From positions 5,477,001-5,541,000 of the forward strand of contig NZ_OY782038.1 in NCBI RefSeq assembly GCF_963677575.1: DNA of 64,000 nucleotides. The letters run 5' to 3'. The notes beneath the pieces are model-generated. The model had not been told where the DNA came from, did not search any database, and worked only from the letters and a program-made list of their open reading frames with translations. Positions 16,752-26,361 of this stretch are shown piece by piece. The position numbers were made by a program, and so were the translations under genes. Origin of the DNA: an uncultured Draconibacterium sp. GTDB taxonomy: Bacteria; Bacteroidota; Bacteroidia; Bacteroidales; Prolixibacteraceae. Position 1 is the stretch's first letter, and each line of letters starts with the position of its first letter.

Positions 16752-19184
16752 TCACATGCCATTGATCAGAGCAACAACAATCAGAGATAGCGAGGCGGCT
16801 AACGAAATGGCACCTGTTTGAGAAAGTTTTCTTCGTTCGCCTTTACTTGGAACAATAATTTCTGCCCCTGCCTGTAATTCAGGGTATTTTCGACCAAATA
16901 ACGTTTTATTAGTCTTTCTAACAGAGCCATTTGCATAAACTACATAAATATGTCCGGGTTTTGATCTTTTTGTTAAACCTCCGGCGTTTGCCAGGTACTG
17001 CTTCACACTTAGCGATTCGTCGAAAGGAACGACATTTGGATTGTAAACCGAACCACTAATCTTTATAGTTTGTAACGATTTTAATATGCGTATTGAATCT
17101 CCTTCCTGCAGAACCAAATCGCTTTTTCCTCCCGGATTGGAAAGAATATTTGCCAGGTCAACAGCAATGATATCAAGTTCGTTTCGGATGATATTTATGT
17201 TGTTAGATGATTCTTTTTCCATTGTAATGTTGTTAATGGCTTTGTCTGTCAGGGTTTTGTTCGGGGTTCTTTTTCGAATTAAGCTGGCACCGTTAATATA
17301 GGCTTCTGTAGTAATACCGCCCGACCTTTTTATTAAATCTGAGATTCGCTCCTTGCGCGAGCTTATCGAGTATTTTCCGGGGAAATTAACTTCACCGTTA
17401 ATACTTACCAGCATTTGCGGGATGTAGGCAGGAGATTTGCGAATAAACACCTGATCGAAAGGCTTTAGTACAAAATTGGATGCTTCGTCGCTTAGTGCTA
17501 ATGATTTATCGATTGGGAATTTAATTATATCCGCAAGTTTTACAGACGTAACCGTTGAGGTGTCGTTTTGCACGCGTCTGGCAATTTCAATATTCGCAGT
17601 TGAAGCCGTTTCCAATAATCCTCCGGCCTGAACAATAAAGTCTTCAACTGTTGTATTTTCAGAATATGGATAAATGCCCGGGAGTTTCACTGCTCCTTCA
17701 ATTTGTATGGTACGTGTTTCGCGTAAATCATGAATAGAAGGAATATGAATTGAATCTTCACGTTGCAGGGTGAAATCAAGATTGGAAGCTAATAAGTCAT
17801 TCAGATCAACGGCAATATGTTCTCTTGTAAGATCTTCTTGCAAGCGGAATACAGAGATCCGGTCTTTAAATACATCTTCACGTAAACCGTCTGCTTTGTT
17901 TATCAGTTCTTTTAAAGTGGTTGTTTTGTCGATGGCATAAATGCCCGGGCGAAATACTGCTCCCGAAATATACACCCGGTTTTCAAAACGATTTAAAACT
18001 GCATCGATTTGCACCTGATCGCCGTTTTCCAATCTTATGGCATCTAAATAATCGGCTGCAATATCTAGAATACGTTTTTCCTTACCTGTTTTTCTTACAA
18101 TTTTAACACGTTCAGTATAGGCATTTCCTGTGAAACCACCTGCGAAATCAATTAAGTCTTCTAACGATTCGTCGGGTTTAATATCGAAAGACATGGGGCG
18201 TTTTACTTCTCCTTTTATCGATACGCGACTTTCATAAGGAGGAATAAAAATGATGTCCTGATCTTGTAAGCGGATGTTGTTGGATTGCTGCGCATTTATT
18301 AGATATTCATAGAAATCGATGTGGGCAACAATTTTGTTGTTCCGAATTATCTGCACATCTCTTAATGAACCGTTTTCGGCAGGACCACCGGCAATGTACA
18401 TGGCGTTAAAAGCTGTTGCCATTGCCGAAATATTATAGGTTCCGGGTAAAACTACTTCACCTACAATGTTAATTTGAATGCTTCTTACAGCACCAAGCGT
18501 TACTTTCATCGAGGTTTTCCCATCCTTAAGTCCGGAGTAGATGCGGCTTAGGATTGTTTCCAGTTTTTTGCCGGCATCTTCGGTACTCATACCGCTTAAG
18601 AATACAGGACCAATATTTGAAATAATTATACTTCCTTCGTTTGAAACAACTTCCTGGTAGCTGTGTTGCGAGGCTCCCCACACATCGATATTTAGCAGGT
18701 CGCCCGGACCAATCAAATAATCGCGCGGAGTTAAAACATTAAAGCTTGGCTCGAATGTTAGGTCGGTGTTTTTAAATAAAGAAAAACCAAAATTTGGGTT
18801 TGCTTTAGTTGCTGTGGAGTGGGGAAGTCGTTCTTCCAGGCTTTCAGGATAATCCACAGTTGGGCGCGTGTTTATTTTTATTCCATTACTGCCTTCCTCC
18901 ATTAACTTGTTATCGTAAAGACGTTCTACACGTTCTTTGAATTTTTCAATTTCACTTTCCTCCATTCCGCGTGACCTCGCTAAAGATTCAATTTGGTCGG
19001 GAGATAGCCCTGCCTCAATGGCACGTTGCATAATAACACGCATCTGGGCATCAGAAATCTGGCTCGATTTTATTTCGGAAACATTTTGCTCCATTGGATT
19101 TAAATCCTGGGCCATCGATTTCCCTTGTACCAGTAATAGTAGTGTTAGAATGAAACAGGAATATTTAACGATATTAAATCTCAT
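16752..19184 (-). CDS. SLBB-domain polysaccharide export protein (Wza-like)
   Basis: The 810-residue precursor has a signal peptide (about residues 1-25) and a charged N-terminal region with helices, then the polysaccharide export domain (about 150-215) with DYLIGPGDLLNIDVWG. A series of SLBB repeats follows (for example VVLPGTYNI, VKRPMSFDIK, VFRPGIYAI, VKLPGIYPY, VNFPGKYSI), and a hydrophobic C-terminal helix ends it. This layout matches the outer-membrane export channel of capsule and exopolysaccharide systems, in an extended multi-SLBB form. It precedes Wzz in the same transcript direction. The paralogue at 57629-59968 has the same architecture. Confidence 0.85.
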   Translation of the reverse strand: MRFNIVKYSCFILTLLLLVQGKSMAQDLNPMEQNVSEIKSSQISDAQMRVIMQRAIEAGLSPDQIESLARSRGMEESEIEKFKERVERLYDNKLMEEGSNGIKINTRPTVDYPESLEERLPHSTATKANPNFGFSLFKNTDLTFEPSFNVLTPRDYLIGPGDLLNIDVWGASQHSYQEVVSNEGSIIISNIGPVFLSGMSTEDAGKKLETILSRIYSGLKDGKTSMKVTLGAVRSIQINIVGEVVLPGTYNISAMATAFNAMYIAGGPAENGSLRDVQIIRNNKIVAHIDFYEYLINAQQSNNIRLQDQDIIFIPPYESRVSIKGEVKRPMSFDIKPDESLEDLIDFAGGFTGNAYTERVKIVRKTGKEKRILDIAADYLDAIRLENGDQVQIDAVLNRFENRVYISGAVFRPGIYAIDKTTTLKELINKADGLREDVFKDRISVFRLQEDLTREHIAVDLNDLLASNLDFTLQREDSIHIPSIHDLRETRTIQIEGAVKLPGIYPYSENTTVEDFIVQAGGLLETASTANIEIARRVQNDTSTVTSVKLADIIKFPIDKSLALSDEASNFVLKPFDQVFIRKSPAYIPQMLVSINGEVNFPGKYSISSRKERISDLIKRSGGITTEAYINGASLIRKRTPNKTLTDKAINNITMEKESSNNINIIRNELDIIAVDLANILSNPGGKSDLVLQEGDSIRILKSLQTIKISGSVYNPNVVPFDESLSVKQYLANAGGLTKRSKPGHIYVVYANGSVRKTNKTLFGRKYPELQAGAEIIVPSKGERRKLSQTGAISLAASLSLIVVALINGM

Positions 19185-19307
19185 AGAAATAGCTTATGTT
19201 TTAGGTATTAATGAAAAATACGGCATGTTTAAATATTGAGCCATAAAAGTAATAAAATCTCAATTCAATAATCTCTTCCTTTACTGTTCTTCATAGGAAT
19301 TCGAATT

Positions 19308-20192
19308 TTAGATGCGTTTTCTAAATTTCAATTGCACCTTTTTGGCAAAAAGAAAGAGCGTGTAAAATAGTTTTAGAAATGTTAGCAATATGAAATTTGT
19401 GTTGGCATGGTACTTATGAAAAACCAGCCGACTATGCAATAAATGCTGAATTTGGGAGAAGTGATTCATTTCTTTGCTGATGATGGCTGAATCTTCGTGG
19501 GAAAAATAAAGATTCAAGGCCAGGTAATTATTCAGACCGGCTTCTTTTACTTTTAGTCCTAAAATGCGCTCTTCCTGATACAAAAAGGTACGTTCGTCGA
19601 AATAGTCTAATTGCGCAAATGTTTCCAGTTTTCCCATAAAAAAAGAACCGGTAAGGCAATCTACAGGCATTGGTTGCTGTTGCAAAGGAAGATCATAATA
19701 GACGGCCTCGCTGGCTTTTGCAACATTAAAACTTACTACAGTTTTAATATCGTAAGCAAAATTAGGGATTCTCCAGGCAGTATTCCGAACCGGTTTACCA
19801 TCCAGGTGCATAAGTGGCGAAATAAATGCAATATTGTCACACTGTTTGTAACAGTCCACCAATTGTTGCAAGAGTTTTGTATTCTCAATCGAAATATCGT
19901 TGTTGCTTATTACAATAAAGGTGTTTTTAGCTATTTTTTTTTGAAGGTGTTTTAAACCAAAATTATTTCCGTAAGCATAGCCACCATTGTATTTGGATTG
20001 TATGATCTCTACTTGTTCTTCATCTTGTAAATGTTGAACCAGAGCGTTATAAGAATTATCCGTGGAACAGTTGTCTACTACCAATATCGAAAGCTGAATG
20101 CCTTGTTGCAATTTTAATTGCCCGATGTAGGCAACAGTGGCCTTCCACGAATTATAATTCAGAATTAATACAACAACGTGAGGAATTTTCAT
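19308..20192 (-). CDS. GT2 family glycosyltransferase (WbbL-like)
   Basis: The 294-residue protein starts VVVLILNYNSWKATVAYI, then VVDNCSTDNSYNAL and VISNNDIS in place of the DxD-type metal motif, and LDYFDERTFLYQEERILGLKVKEAG as the acceptor motif. This is the rhamnosyl/hexosyl-transferase subtype of GT2, membrane-associated at the cytoplasmic face, adding a sugar to the lipid-linked repeat unit. Donor and linkage cannot be told. It is separated from the SLBB gene by 123 bases and from the next GT2 by 168 bases that contain short repeats. Confidence 0.85.
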   Translation of the reverse strand: MKIPHVVVLILNYNSWKATVAYIGQLKLQQGIQLSILVVDNCSTDNSYNALVQHLQDEEQVEIIQSKYNGGYAYGNNFGLKHLQKKIAKNTFIVISNNDISIENTKLLQQLVDCYKQCDNIAFISPLMHLDGKPVRNTAWRIPNFAYDIKTVVSFNVAKASEAVYYDLPLQQQPMPVDCLTGSFFMGKLETFAQLDYFDERTFLYQEERILGLKVKEAGLNNYLALNLYFSHEDSAIISKEMNHFSQIQHLLHSRLVFHKYHANTNFILLTFLKLFYTLFLFAKKVQLKFRKRI

Positions 20193-20263
20193 TTTAACTT
20201 TTGGAATATCGAAATTTTATTTCGTTTCGCAAGGTAGTATTTATCAGAATCCAGTTGATCTGT

Positions 20264-20327
20264 ACCCTTCGACTACGCTCAGGGTGACTGTCAGTCTGAG
20301 CGTTGTCCCTGTCTGCCGTAGGCAGGG
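20264..20327. repeat. Two short palindromic repeat elements in a gene spacer
   Basis: The first part, CCCTTCGACTACGCTCAGGG, is followed by GTCAGTCTGAGC, a partial inverted copy. The second, at 20307-20327, is a near-perfect hairpin that begins CCCTGTCTGCC and ends GGCAGGG. A related copy of the first (ACTACGCTCAGTCTGAC) lies at 24409-24424. These look like dispersed REP-type elements between glycosyltransferase genes. Confidence 0.6.
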
Positions 20328-20360
20328 AAATATGATTTTACTGACTAAGCGAATTATATT

Positions 20361-21080
20361 TTAATCTCTTTTTTGTCTCACAAATCGAGAAACGATAAGA
20401 AAAAGCATCGTAACCCGAAAAGATATTTTAAAAAACAGTGAATTCGTGTTTGTTTCTGTATCCAGTGGCGTTTTGTTAGATTCATGCCTTCTGTATTTCA
20501 CCAGTTTGGCGGTGCAGAATACCGGTTTGGTATAAAGTTCTGCATTTAGTCCGATCCATAAATCGTGCATGGCAATTGATTTTGGGAATGGTAGAACAAC
20601 CGTTAATAAATCCTTATGAAAAGCCATACAACATCCCATATAGGAATTTTTTGTGAGGTTTTTAAAAAAGCCCCTTCGTGAGTTAAATAGTTCAAAAATT
20701 GATGAAGCAATTACTTTTCCCTCCTGGTTTATTACTTCTCCATCAGAAATCACCAATTTATTATTTGCTAATTCTTTTACGAGGATTGCCACTTTATCGG
20801 GCATCCAAATGTCGTCTTGATCTGCTAAAAAAATAAAGTCGCCTTTCGCTTGTTTTAAAGCAAATTCAAGGTTGAATATCGGACTTGAAAATCTTTGCTT
20901 TTCGAATAATTTAATTTTAGGATTGTTATACGACCGAATAATCTCAACCGTTTGGTCACCCGAAGAATCATCTGAGATAATAATTTCATCAACGGCCAAT
21001 GTCTGACTGAGAATTGAATCGAGCTGTTGCCTGATGTACTGCTCGCCGTTATAGGTAGGTATACAAACCGAAATAAACAT
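20361..21080 (-). CDS. GT2 family glycosyltransferase (DQDD type)
   Basis: The 239-residue protein begins SVCIPTYNGEQYIRQQLDSI, with DDSSGDQTVEII and the metal-binding LADQDDIWMPDK. The acceptor-side motif MHDLWIGL is present. This is the alpha-1,3-rhamnosyltransferase-like GT2 subtype of O-antigen loci. It is shorter than its neighbour (275 residues) but has a complete catalytic domain and ends with a hydrophobic segment near residues 222-233. It lies 8 bases downstream of the next GT2 gene and is probably co-transcribed. The donor sugar is unknown. Confidence 0.85.
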   Translation of the reverse strand: MFISVCIPTYNGEQYIRQQLDSILSQTLAVDEIIISDDSSGDQTVEIIRSYNNPKIKLFEKQRFSSPIFNLEFALKQAKGDFIFLADQDDIWMPDKVAILVKELANNKLVISDGEVINQEGKVIASSIFELFNSRRGFFKNLTKNSYMGCCMAFHKDLLTVVLPFPKSIAMHDLWIGLNAELYTKPVFCTAKLVKYRRHESNKTPLDTETNTNSLFFKISFRVTMLFLIVSRFVRQKRD

Positions 21081-21088
21081 GATTGACT

Positions 21089-21916
21089 TTACAGCAATTT
21101 TGAAAGCGATATGCGCAGTTTGTAATAAAAAAGTTTAATGAGCGAATAATCGTTCGACAAACATTTCATCATTTGGTAGCTTTCCTTATTTCTTTTTATC
21201 GTGAGAGATAAACTGGTGATACGCGATAACAGATAAGTATTTTTAATGGGCTCCGCACCAATTTTATTTTTTTGGTGTTGCCGGTATAACAAACCTGGTT
21301 CTTTTATATAATCTATTACGCCTGATTCCGCAACTTTTAAAAGAATCCACCAGTCGTGCATTCTGGCTTGCTCCGGAAATGGCAAAACAAGTTGTTTCAC
21401 CTTTTTATTCATGATAAAAGTGCAGCCCGGTGCCGGATTATTAATTAAAAGCTTGTAGCAGTTGTAAACGTTATCCGGATCAACTTTCGAATAGTTCCAG
21501 AATGATGAATGGATTGTATTTAACTGTTCATCTGCAACTACCAGGTCGGTAAATACCAAAGCCGGTTTGTCGGGGTTTTTCTGTTCCAGTTGCTGAATGC
21601 CAGCCAATGATTCTGCAATTTTATGCGGTAACCAAACATCATCATGATCGCAAAACATCAGATAATCAGCTGAGCTGTTTTTCAATAAATATTCAAAACT
21701 TTGCTTAGGACCCAATGGCTGCTTGCTGCTATTTATTTTGATGCTTCTGTCTTGTTTCTTTTCAAACGCTTCTAAAATAGATAGGGTTTGATCGCTTGAA
21801 CCATCATCGTGAACTAAAAGTTGCCAGTCGGTATAAGATTGTGCCAACAATGAATCCAGGAGCTCCGGTAGGTATTTTTCGCTGTTATAAGTTGCTAATA
21901 ATATCTCAAGCTTCAT
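21089..21916 (-). CDS. GT2 family glycosyltransferase (DHDD type)
   Basis: The 275-residue protein begins LEILLATYNSEKYLPELLDS, followed by HDDGSSDQTLSIL and the FCDHDDVWLPHKI metal motif, then MHDWWILL. It is a close relative of the downstream GT2 (same subtype and motif order), so a duplication is likely. The start codon overlaps the end of the polymerase gene by 11 bases, which suggests coupled translation. It acts at the cytoplasmic membrane on the growing repeat unit; donor and linkage are unknown. Confidence 0.85.
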   Translation of the reverse strand: MKLEILLATYNSEKYLPELLDSLLAQSYTDWQLLVHDDGSSDQTLSILEAFEKKQDRSIKINSSKQPLGPKQSFEYLLKNSSADYLMFCDHDDVWLPHKIAESLAGIQQLEQKNPDKPALVFTDLVVADEQLNTIHSSFWNYSKVDPDNVYNCYKLLINNPAPGCTFIMNKKVKQLVLPFPEQARMHDWWILLKVAESGVIDYIKEPGLLYRQHQKNKIGAEPIKNTYLLSRITSLSLTIKRNKESYQMMKCLSNDYSLIKLFYYKLRISLSKLL

Positions 21917-23132
21917 TTTTTAGATCGTTTTGAGAGGCTTTGGAATAGGTTTGCGAAAAAACATAAACCAATACTAACATGCCTGTGGAACTTAAAAGGA
22001 GCGGATTGGTGCCGGCAATAAACAGATAAGCGAGGTAAGCAATAAAAAGGTGACTTATGGATTTGCTTCTTATTTCATGATAGATTGGGATAAGCAAGAT
22101 CAGGCCAAAGACTATTGAAACAGGTAAGCCCCAAACGCGTATCAGTTCGAAATAGGTTAATTCCGTAACACTTACTATACTGTTGATGCCCGATGTATAC
22201 ATGGTGCTTCCAATTCCCTGCCCAAAAAGCAAAATGCCTGCATGATCTGAGAAATGTTCGATATAGGACATTAAGTGTCCCAGCTTCACCTGGTTCGAAA
22301 TTTCGGAACGGTTTAAAAATACTTCTGCCAGAATGTTTGCCCCGTAAAAGAAACCAGCTAAATAAATGAGTGCAACCAATAAAGCAACGGGCTTTGAATT
22401 TTTATAAGCATAAAACAGGATGTAAAAAAGAAGTATTAACCCCATGGATAAAATATTTGCCCTTGTACCGGATAGAAATAGGGTGGTGGCCAGCGCCAAA
22501 ATAAATACAATTTCGCGAACCCTGTTCTTTCTAATTTTAATAATTAGTACCCGATGCAAGTAATAAGCCAGCGGAAATACAAGTATTGGCGACGTTTTGT
22601 AATACACCATTAAGAGGGTAAAACCACCATAATTTCGAAGTGCATAAATGGCCACTTCTTTTTCCATTACAAAAAACGCATATAGTTTCGCAAAAAAGCC
22701 GGGATTAAAGAGTGGCAAAATATAGGAAAATGCGGTCACGACAACAAGCAGCAAAGCCGATATATCTAAAACGGGACGAAGCTGAATGTTTTCTGTTACG
22801 ATTACCAGAAGCAGGAAGAAAAAGAAAAACGAGTTCAGGTAAACCAACTCTGCCATGGAGTTATTGTTGGCCAGGTTATTAATGATGCCTACCGATAGGG
22901 CATAAAAAGGCATAAAAAAGCCAATAAATGCCATGGTGAGAAGTATTTGTTTTGAAAGGTTTACTGTTTGTTTATAGTGCAGTGGTAACCAAATAAGAAA
23001 GACAGTCAGAAACAATACATATTTACTGTGAAATATTTTATTACTGGGATCAATAATAAGGTTCACAAACAGCAGGGCTACACTGAAGTGTACTATTTGC
23101 CGGTAATATTTGCTAATTAATTTGCTTAACAA
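21906..23132 (-). CDS. O-antigen ligase/polymerase-like membrane protein (Wzy candidate)
   Basis: The 408-residue protein has about ten to twelve hydrophobic segments with a longer extracytoplasmic loop near residues 265-330 (SNQVKLGHLMSYIEHFSDHAG and FGQGIGSTM). The motif LFLSGTRANILSMGLILLFY resembles the Wzy_C/O-antigen ligase signature, where the first Arg of the SxxR/TRA segment is important. By context, between flippase, GTs and export genes, it is the likely polymerase of the second polysaccharide set. It lies 4 bases after the GT4 gene and overlaps the following GT2. Confidence 0.75.
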   Translation of the reverse strand: MLSKLISKYYRQIVHFSVALLFVNLIIDPSNKIFHSKYVLFLTVFLIWLPLHYKQTVNLSKQILLTMAFIGFFMPFYALSVGIINNLANNNSMAELVYLNSFFFFFLLLVIVTENIQLRPVLDISALLLVVVTAFSYILPLFNPGFFAKLYAFFVMEKEVAIYALRNYGGFTLLMVYYKTSPILVFPLAYYLHRVLIIKIRKNRVREIVFILALATTLFLSGTRANILSMGLILLFYILFYAYKNSKPVALLVALIYLAGFFYGANILAEVFLNRSEISNQVKLGHLMSYIEHFSDHAGILLFGQGIGSTMYTSGINSIVSVTELTYFELIRVWGLPVSIVFGLILLIPIYHEIRSKSISHLFIAYLAYLFIAGTNPLLLSSTGMLVLVYVFSQTYSKASQNDLKNEA

Positions 23133-23136
23133 ACGT

Positions 23137-24294
23137 CTATCGTTTAAGTGAATTTTGGTCGGTTAAAATAGCCTCGTAATATCGGTACATCTTTTCGCCA
23201 TATGTCTTTTCAGAAAAAGTTGTTTTTGCGTATTCGTAAGCAATCTCTTTAAACCGTTCCATTTTCTTCGGATTTTGTACGACATAATTCATATGCGCCA
23301 CTAGTTGATTGAGGCTTTTATAAAGCAGCCCGGTTTGTCCATCTGTAACGATCTCCGATGTACCTGCATTATCAAAACCTATAACGGGGCACCGATTTAA
23401 CATGGCTTCTATGGTAACGCGTCCCAAACCTTCTTTTTCCGAACACATCAGAAATGCTGTTGCACCGGCCATTAAATGCTGTATATCGTTTCTGTAGCCC
23501 AGAAACTCAATGTATTCATCCATTTCCAGGTTTGTAACCATTTGCTTCAGATACAACTCATAGTAGGTTTCACCTGTACCTGCAATTAATAGTTTGTAGT
23601 TTTTTTGTTCCGAAACGAACTGATGAAAGGCTTTTATTGCACTTTCAATTCCCTTTAAGGGGCGTAAGGTTCCACAAACAAAAAAATAGTTGTCGTGGTA
23701 TTTTGCTGAAGCCGAACTATGACGTAAGGTAACAGCATTATACAGAATGGTCGCTTTGTCAGCTACACCAAAATCTTCAGCTACTCCTTTTGATATGGCA
23801 ATTAGCTGATCAGAATTCTGAATACGCCGTTTATACTTCTCCAGACCGCCAAACATATGTAATTCACAGGCTTCGCCAAGATATTCGCGTAAGTGCCAGA
23901 TGTGCCTGATTTTATTGCGTTTTGCCAGCGCTTCTCCAATGGCAATAGCACTGGAATTGGAGTGAATAATGTTAATGTTTTCCCGCTTAACAATTTCCGA
24001 TAGCCTGTATAATGCCAGTTGATTAATCAGGAGCTTGTAAGCCCATTTCAGCACAGTTTTAAAAATATAGCGCAGACTGTTAAAACGTCCAAGTATTTCT
24101 GATCGGTAATTGAGAATAAAATACCGGCAATGTACGGTGTCTAATCGCCGGCATATTTCTTCGTTTTTTTTCGGAAATACGATAAACAGATCAATATCCT
24201 TTTTGTTCTGGAGTGCATTGATCAGGTCCAGTAAGGACTGATTGGCTCCATACAAATGAGAATCGTTAGCTACAAATAGTATTCTTTTTTGCAT
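23137..24294 (-). CDS. GT4 family glycosyltransferase
   Basis: The 385-residue GT-B enzyme has an N-terminal half with LFVANDSHLYGANQSLLDLI and NIIHSNSSAIAIGEAL. Its C-terminal donor-binding half has FFVCGTLRPLKGIESAIKAF, LLIAGTGETYYELYLKQ and the E-x7-E motif region CSEKEGLGRVTIEAMLNRCPVIG. Retaining GT4 enzymes use NDP-hexoses. It is followed after 4 bases by the polymerase gene. Donor and acceptor cannot be read. Confidence 0.88.
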   Translation of the reverse strand: MQKRILFVANDSHLYGANQSLLDLINALQNKKDIDLFIVFPKKNEEICRRLDTVHCRYFILNYRSEILGRFNSLRYIFKTVLKWAYKLLINQLALYRLSEIVKRENINIIHSNSSAIAIGEALAKRNKIRHIWHLREYLGEACELHMFGGLEKYKRRIQNSDQLIAISKGVAEDFGVADKATILYNAVTLRHSSASAKYHDNYFFVCGTLRPLKGIESAIKAFHQFVSEQKNYKLLIAGTGETYYELYLKQMVTNLEMDEYIEFLGYRNDIQHLMAGATAFLMCSEKEGLGRVTIEAMLNRCPVIGFDNAGTSEIVTDGQTGLLYKSLNQLVAHMNYVVQNPKKMERFKEIAYEYAKTTFSEKTYGEKMYRYYEAILTDQNSLKR

Positions 24295-24408
24295 CTATTA
24301 AATGAGTTCTGTAAGTTCTTATTTCTGCTTACTTTGTCCATCAAATGTAGAATAATATCCAATGATCAATACAGAATATCTAACATTCCCATTTTTGTCC
24401 GACTTTAA

Positions 24409-24424
24409 CTACGCTCAGTCTGAC
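24409..24424. repeat. Copy of the ACTACGCTCAG repeat
   Basis: ACTACGCTCAGTCTGAC shares its first eleven bases with the repeat at 20264-20287, again in a spacer between polysaccharide genes. Confidence 0.5.
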
Positions 24425-24454
24425 TTAAAACCAGACTAACACAAGATTTAGTTT

Positions 24455-26128
24455 TTAAAAGCGGTAACTTATACCAGTTTGTAAATGCCAGTTAAAGGTA
24501 TCACCTGCAGGAAGCCAGTAGTCCAGAAAACCGTCATTCGGCTCATACACCCACTGGTAGTTTTTGCTACGAACCATTTTTATTTTACCATACACCAGGA
24601 AGTTTTTATAATCCCAGTTGGCAAAAACAGAGGTGCTTAAATCAACCCAGTTGGCCCTGAAATCTTTGATATAATTATACCAAAAATTATTGTTGTGCAC
24701 ATAACGCTCAAATTCAATTCCCACCTGTTTTATCTCTTCATTCCAACTAATCTCGAGTGTTTGAGTGTTACTCCCGGGATCAATTCCTGCACCGAGTAAT
24801 TGTCCTTTATTGGTGTATCCATGTCTTAATTGATAGTGATAATACCAGGTTCTCGCTGGAGGATTATAGGTGCGGTCTCTATTTAAAGTGGTCTGATTTG
24901 AGGACATTTGTGTAATTTCTCCCCGTACCTGGAAATATCGTTTTCCTTGGAATCCTAATAATTTATGTGCTCCAAGAATATAAGCAGCTGTATGCGAAGG
25001 CTCCATCAAAAAATCACGCATGTCCCAGGAATGGTCTTCGCGACCATATTCAAAATAAATTTCGGCGTGGGATTCGGGGAAAAGCCATCTTGCAAAGAGA
25101 GAAATTAGCTGGTCCTGCCGTTGATTGTCTACATCTGTACTAGAACCACCTGAGCTTTTCGAAAGAAAACTAAATACCGGTAAATAGTCTGAAAATCCGG
25201 ATCCCATATCTTCTGAGTAGGTTTGGAAACTTCGGGTAAAACCCAAAAATAAACCCGGCACCCAACGGGGTTGGTAGCTCAATACCATGGCATTTAAATA
25301 GCGCCAGTCATCTGGTAAACCCTCGGTATAGCCCGATTCCTCCAGTTTGCCACCAATAATTTGTCCTTCGAAAGATCCGATTGGCGTTTTTATGGGGCGC
25401 ATTGTATTTAAGGTGAGGTGCAAGAAACCCGAAGCAGAATTCGTCATAAGAATGGAGTTTTTATACCCCGGTCCCCACCAAAGGTTTTCATTCGACAACC
25501 CAATGGAGATGGGCTTGTAGGTTAAACGTATACTGCTTTGCCCCCAAAAGAATTTGTTATAATGAAATCCGCCAATCCGTTCCGGTAAATCAATTATTCC
25601 TTTTGAATTAGGGAATTGCAAATTCAAAATGGTGGTATATCCGGAAGGAAAACCATCGAATAATTTATTGTGGGCATACACAAATTCCGGATTAAAGGTT
25701 ATACTGAGCAGGCTGTATTTAAAATAGAATCCCAGGTCGGTGCGCATTTGTATACCCCGGGCCGGAATCATCGAACCATCGTTAATTCCCTCCGGATGAT
25801 GGCTGTTGTATTGACTTAGCAGACTTGCCGGAAGCAAAGTAAATTGTCCTTTTTGTTTGTGAAAGGTAAAGGTGCCGTTAAAATTGTTCAGGTTGGAATG
25901 TGTTAACGAATTTTCCGGATCGAAAATATCATCCTTTTCCAACGCTTCCGAAAACAAAGGCCGGGAGGTAAAAGAAACAGTCGAATCCACATTGCCCAGT
26001 AATTGCTGACGACGGTAATAGTCGTTCAGGTTTTGTTTATTTAAGGATAAGGATTGAGCCAAACTATTTTCTACGCTAATAAAGAATAGAAGGGAGAAGA
26101 AAAGAAGGTGTTTATATTTTATGTACAT
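24455..26128 (-). CDS. Capsule assembly Wzi family outer-membrane protein (tandem copy 1)
   Basis: I set the start at the ATG giving MYIKYKHLLFFSLLFFISVE, a clean signal peptide ending near SLAQ; an upstream ATG at 26185 lies in repetitive spacer and would add 19 residues. The 557-residue precursor has NDYYRRQQLLGNVDSTVSF near the N-terminus and motifs such as GMIPARG-like SMIPARGIQMRTDLG, WGQSSIRLTY, NLWWGPGYKNSILMTN and TPIGSFEGQ. It ends with TGISYRF as outer-membrane barrels do. It is a clear paralogue of the next upstream gene with the same motif order. A role in capsule attachment or assembly is inferred from the family. Confidence 0.78.
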   Translation of the reverse strand: MYIKYKHLLFFSLLFFISVENSLAQSLSLNKQNLNDYYRRQQLLGNVDSTVSFTSRPLFSEALEKDDIFDPENSLTHSNLNNFNGTFTFHKQKGQFTLLPASLLSQYNSHHPEGINDGSMIPARGIQMRTDLGFYFKYSLLSITFNPEFVYAHNKLFDGFPSGYTTILNLQFPNSKGIIDLPERIGGFHYNKFFWGQSSIRLTYKPISIGLSNENLWWGPGYKNSILMTNSASGFLHLTLNTMRPIKTPIGSFEGQIIGGKLEESGYTEGLPDDWRYLNAMVLSYQPRWVPGLFLGFTRSFQTYSEDMGSGFSDYLPVFSFLSKSSGGSSTDVDNQRQDQLISLFARWLFPESHAEIYFEYGREDHSWDMRDFLMEPSHTAAYILGAHKLLGFQGKRYFQVRGEITQMSSNQTTLNRDRTYNPPARTWYYHYQLRHGYTNKGQLLGAGIDPGSNTQTLEISWNEEIKQVGIEFERYVHNNNFWYNYIKDFRANWVDLSTSVFANWDYKNFLVYGKIKMVRSKNYQWVYEPNDGFLDYWLPAGDTFNWHLQTGISYRF

Positions 26129-26361
26129 GATATGAGATACTTGATGTTTGATACTGGATACCCCGACCGGCAAAGCCGTTCTCAACTTTTGCCTTTTTAC
26201 TTTAATCTTTTGCCTTGGTGCTGGATACTTGATCCTGGATACGATAGAATTGTTAAACTGATAAATTGCTAACTGCGACTGAGAACTGCGACTGTTAACT
26301 TATAGCTCGTAACGCAATTCTCTTGCCTTTTGCCTTTTTACTTTTGCCTTGATTCCTGATA
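26129..26361. repeat. Low-complexity intergenic cassette
   Basis: The spacer is built from near-repeating words: GATACTTGATGTTTGATACTGGATAC-like runs, two copies of a CTTTTGCCTTTT-type run, and CTAACTGCGACTGAGAACTGCGACTG-like runs, here in pieces such as GAACTGCGACTG. None is an exact tandem repeat. Similar word cassettes occur in at least five other spacers of the window. Confidence 0.6.
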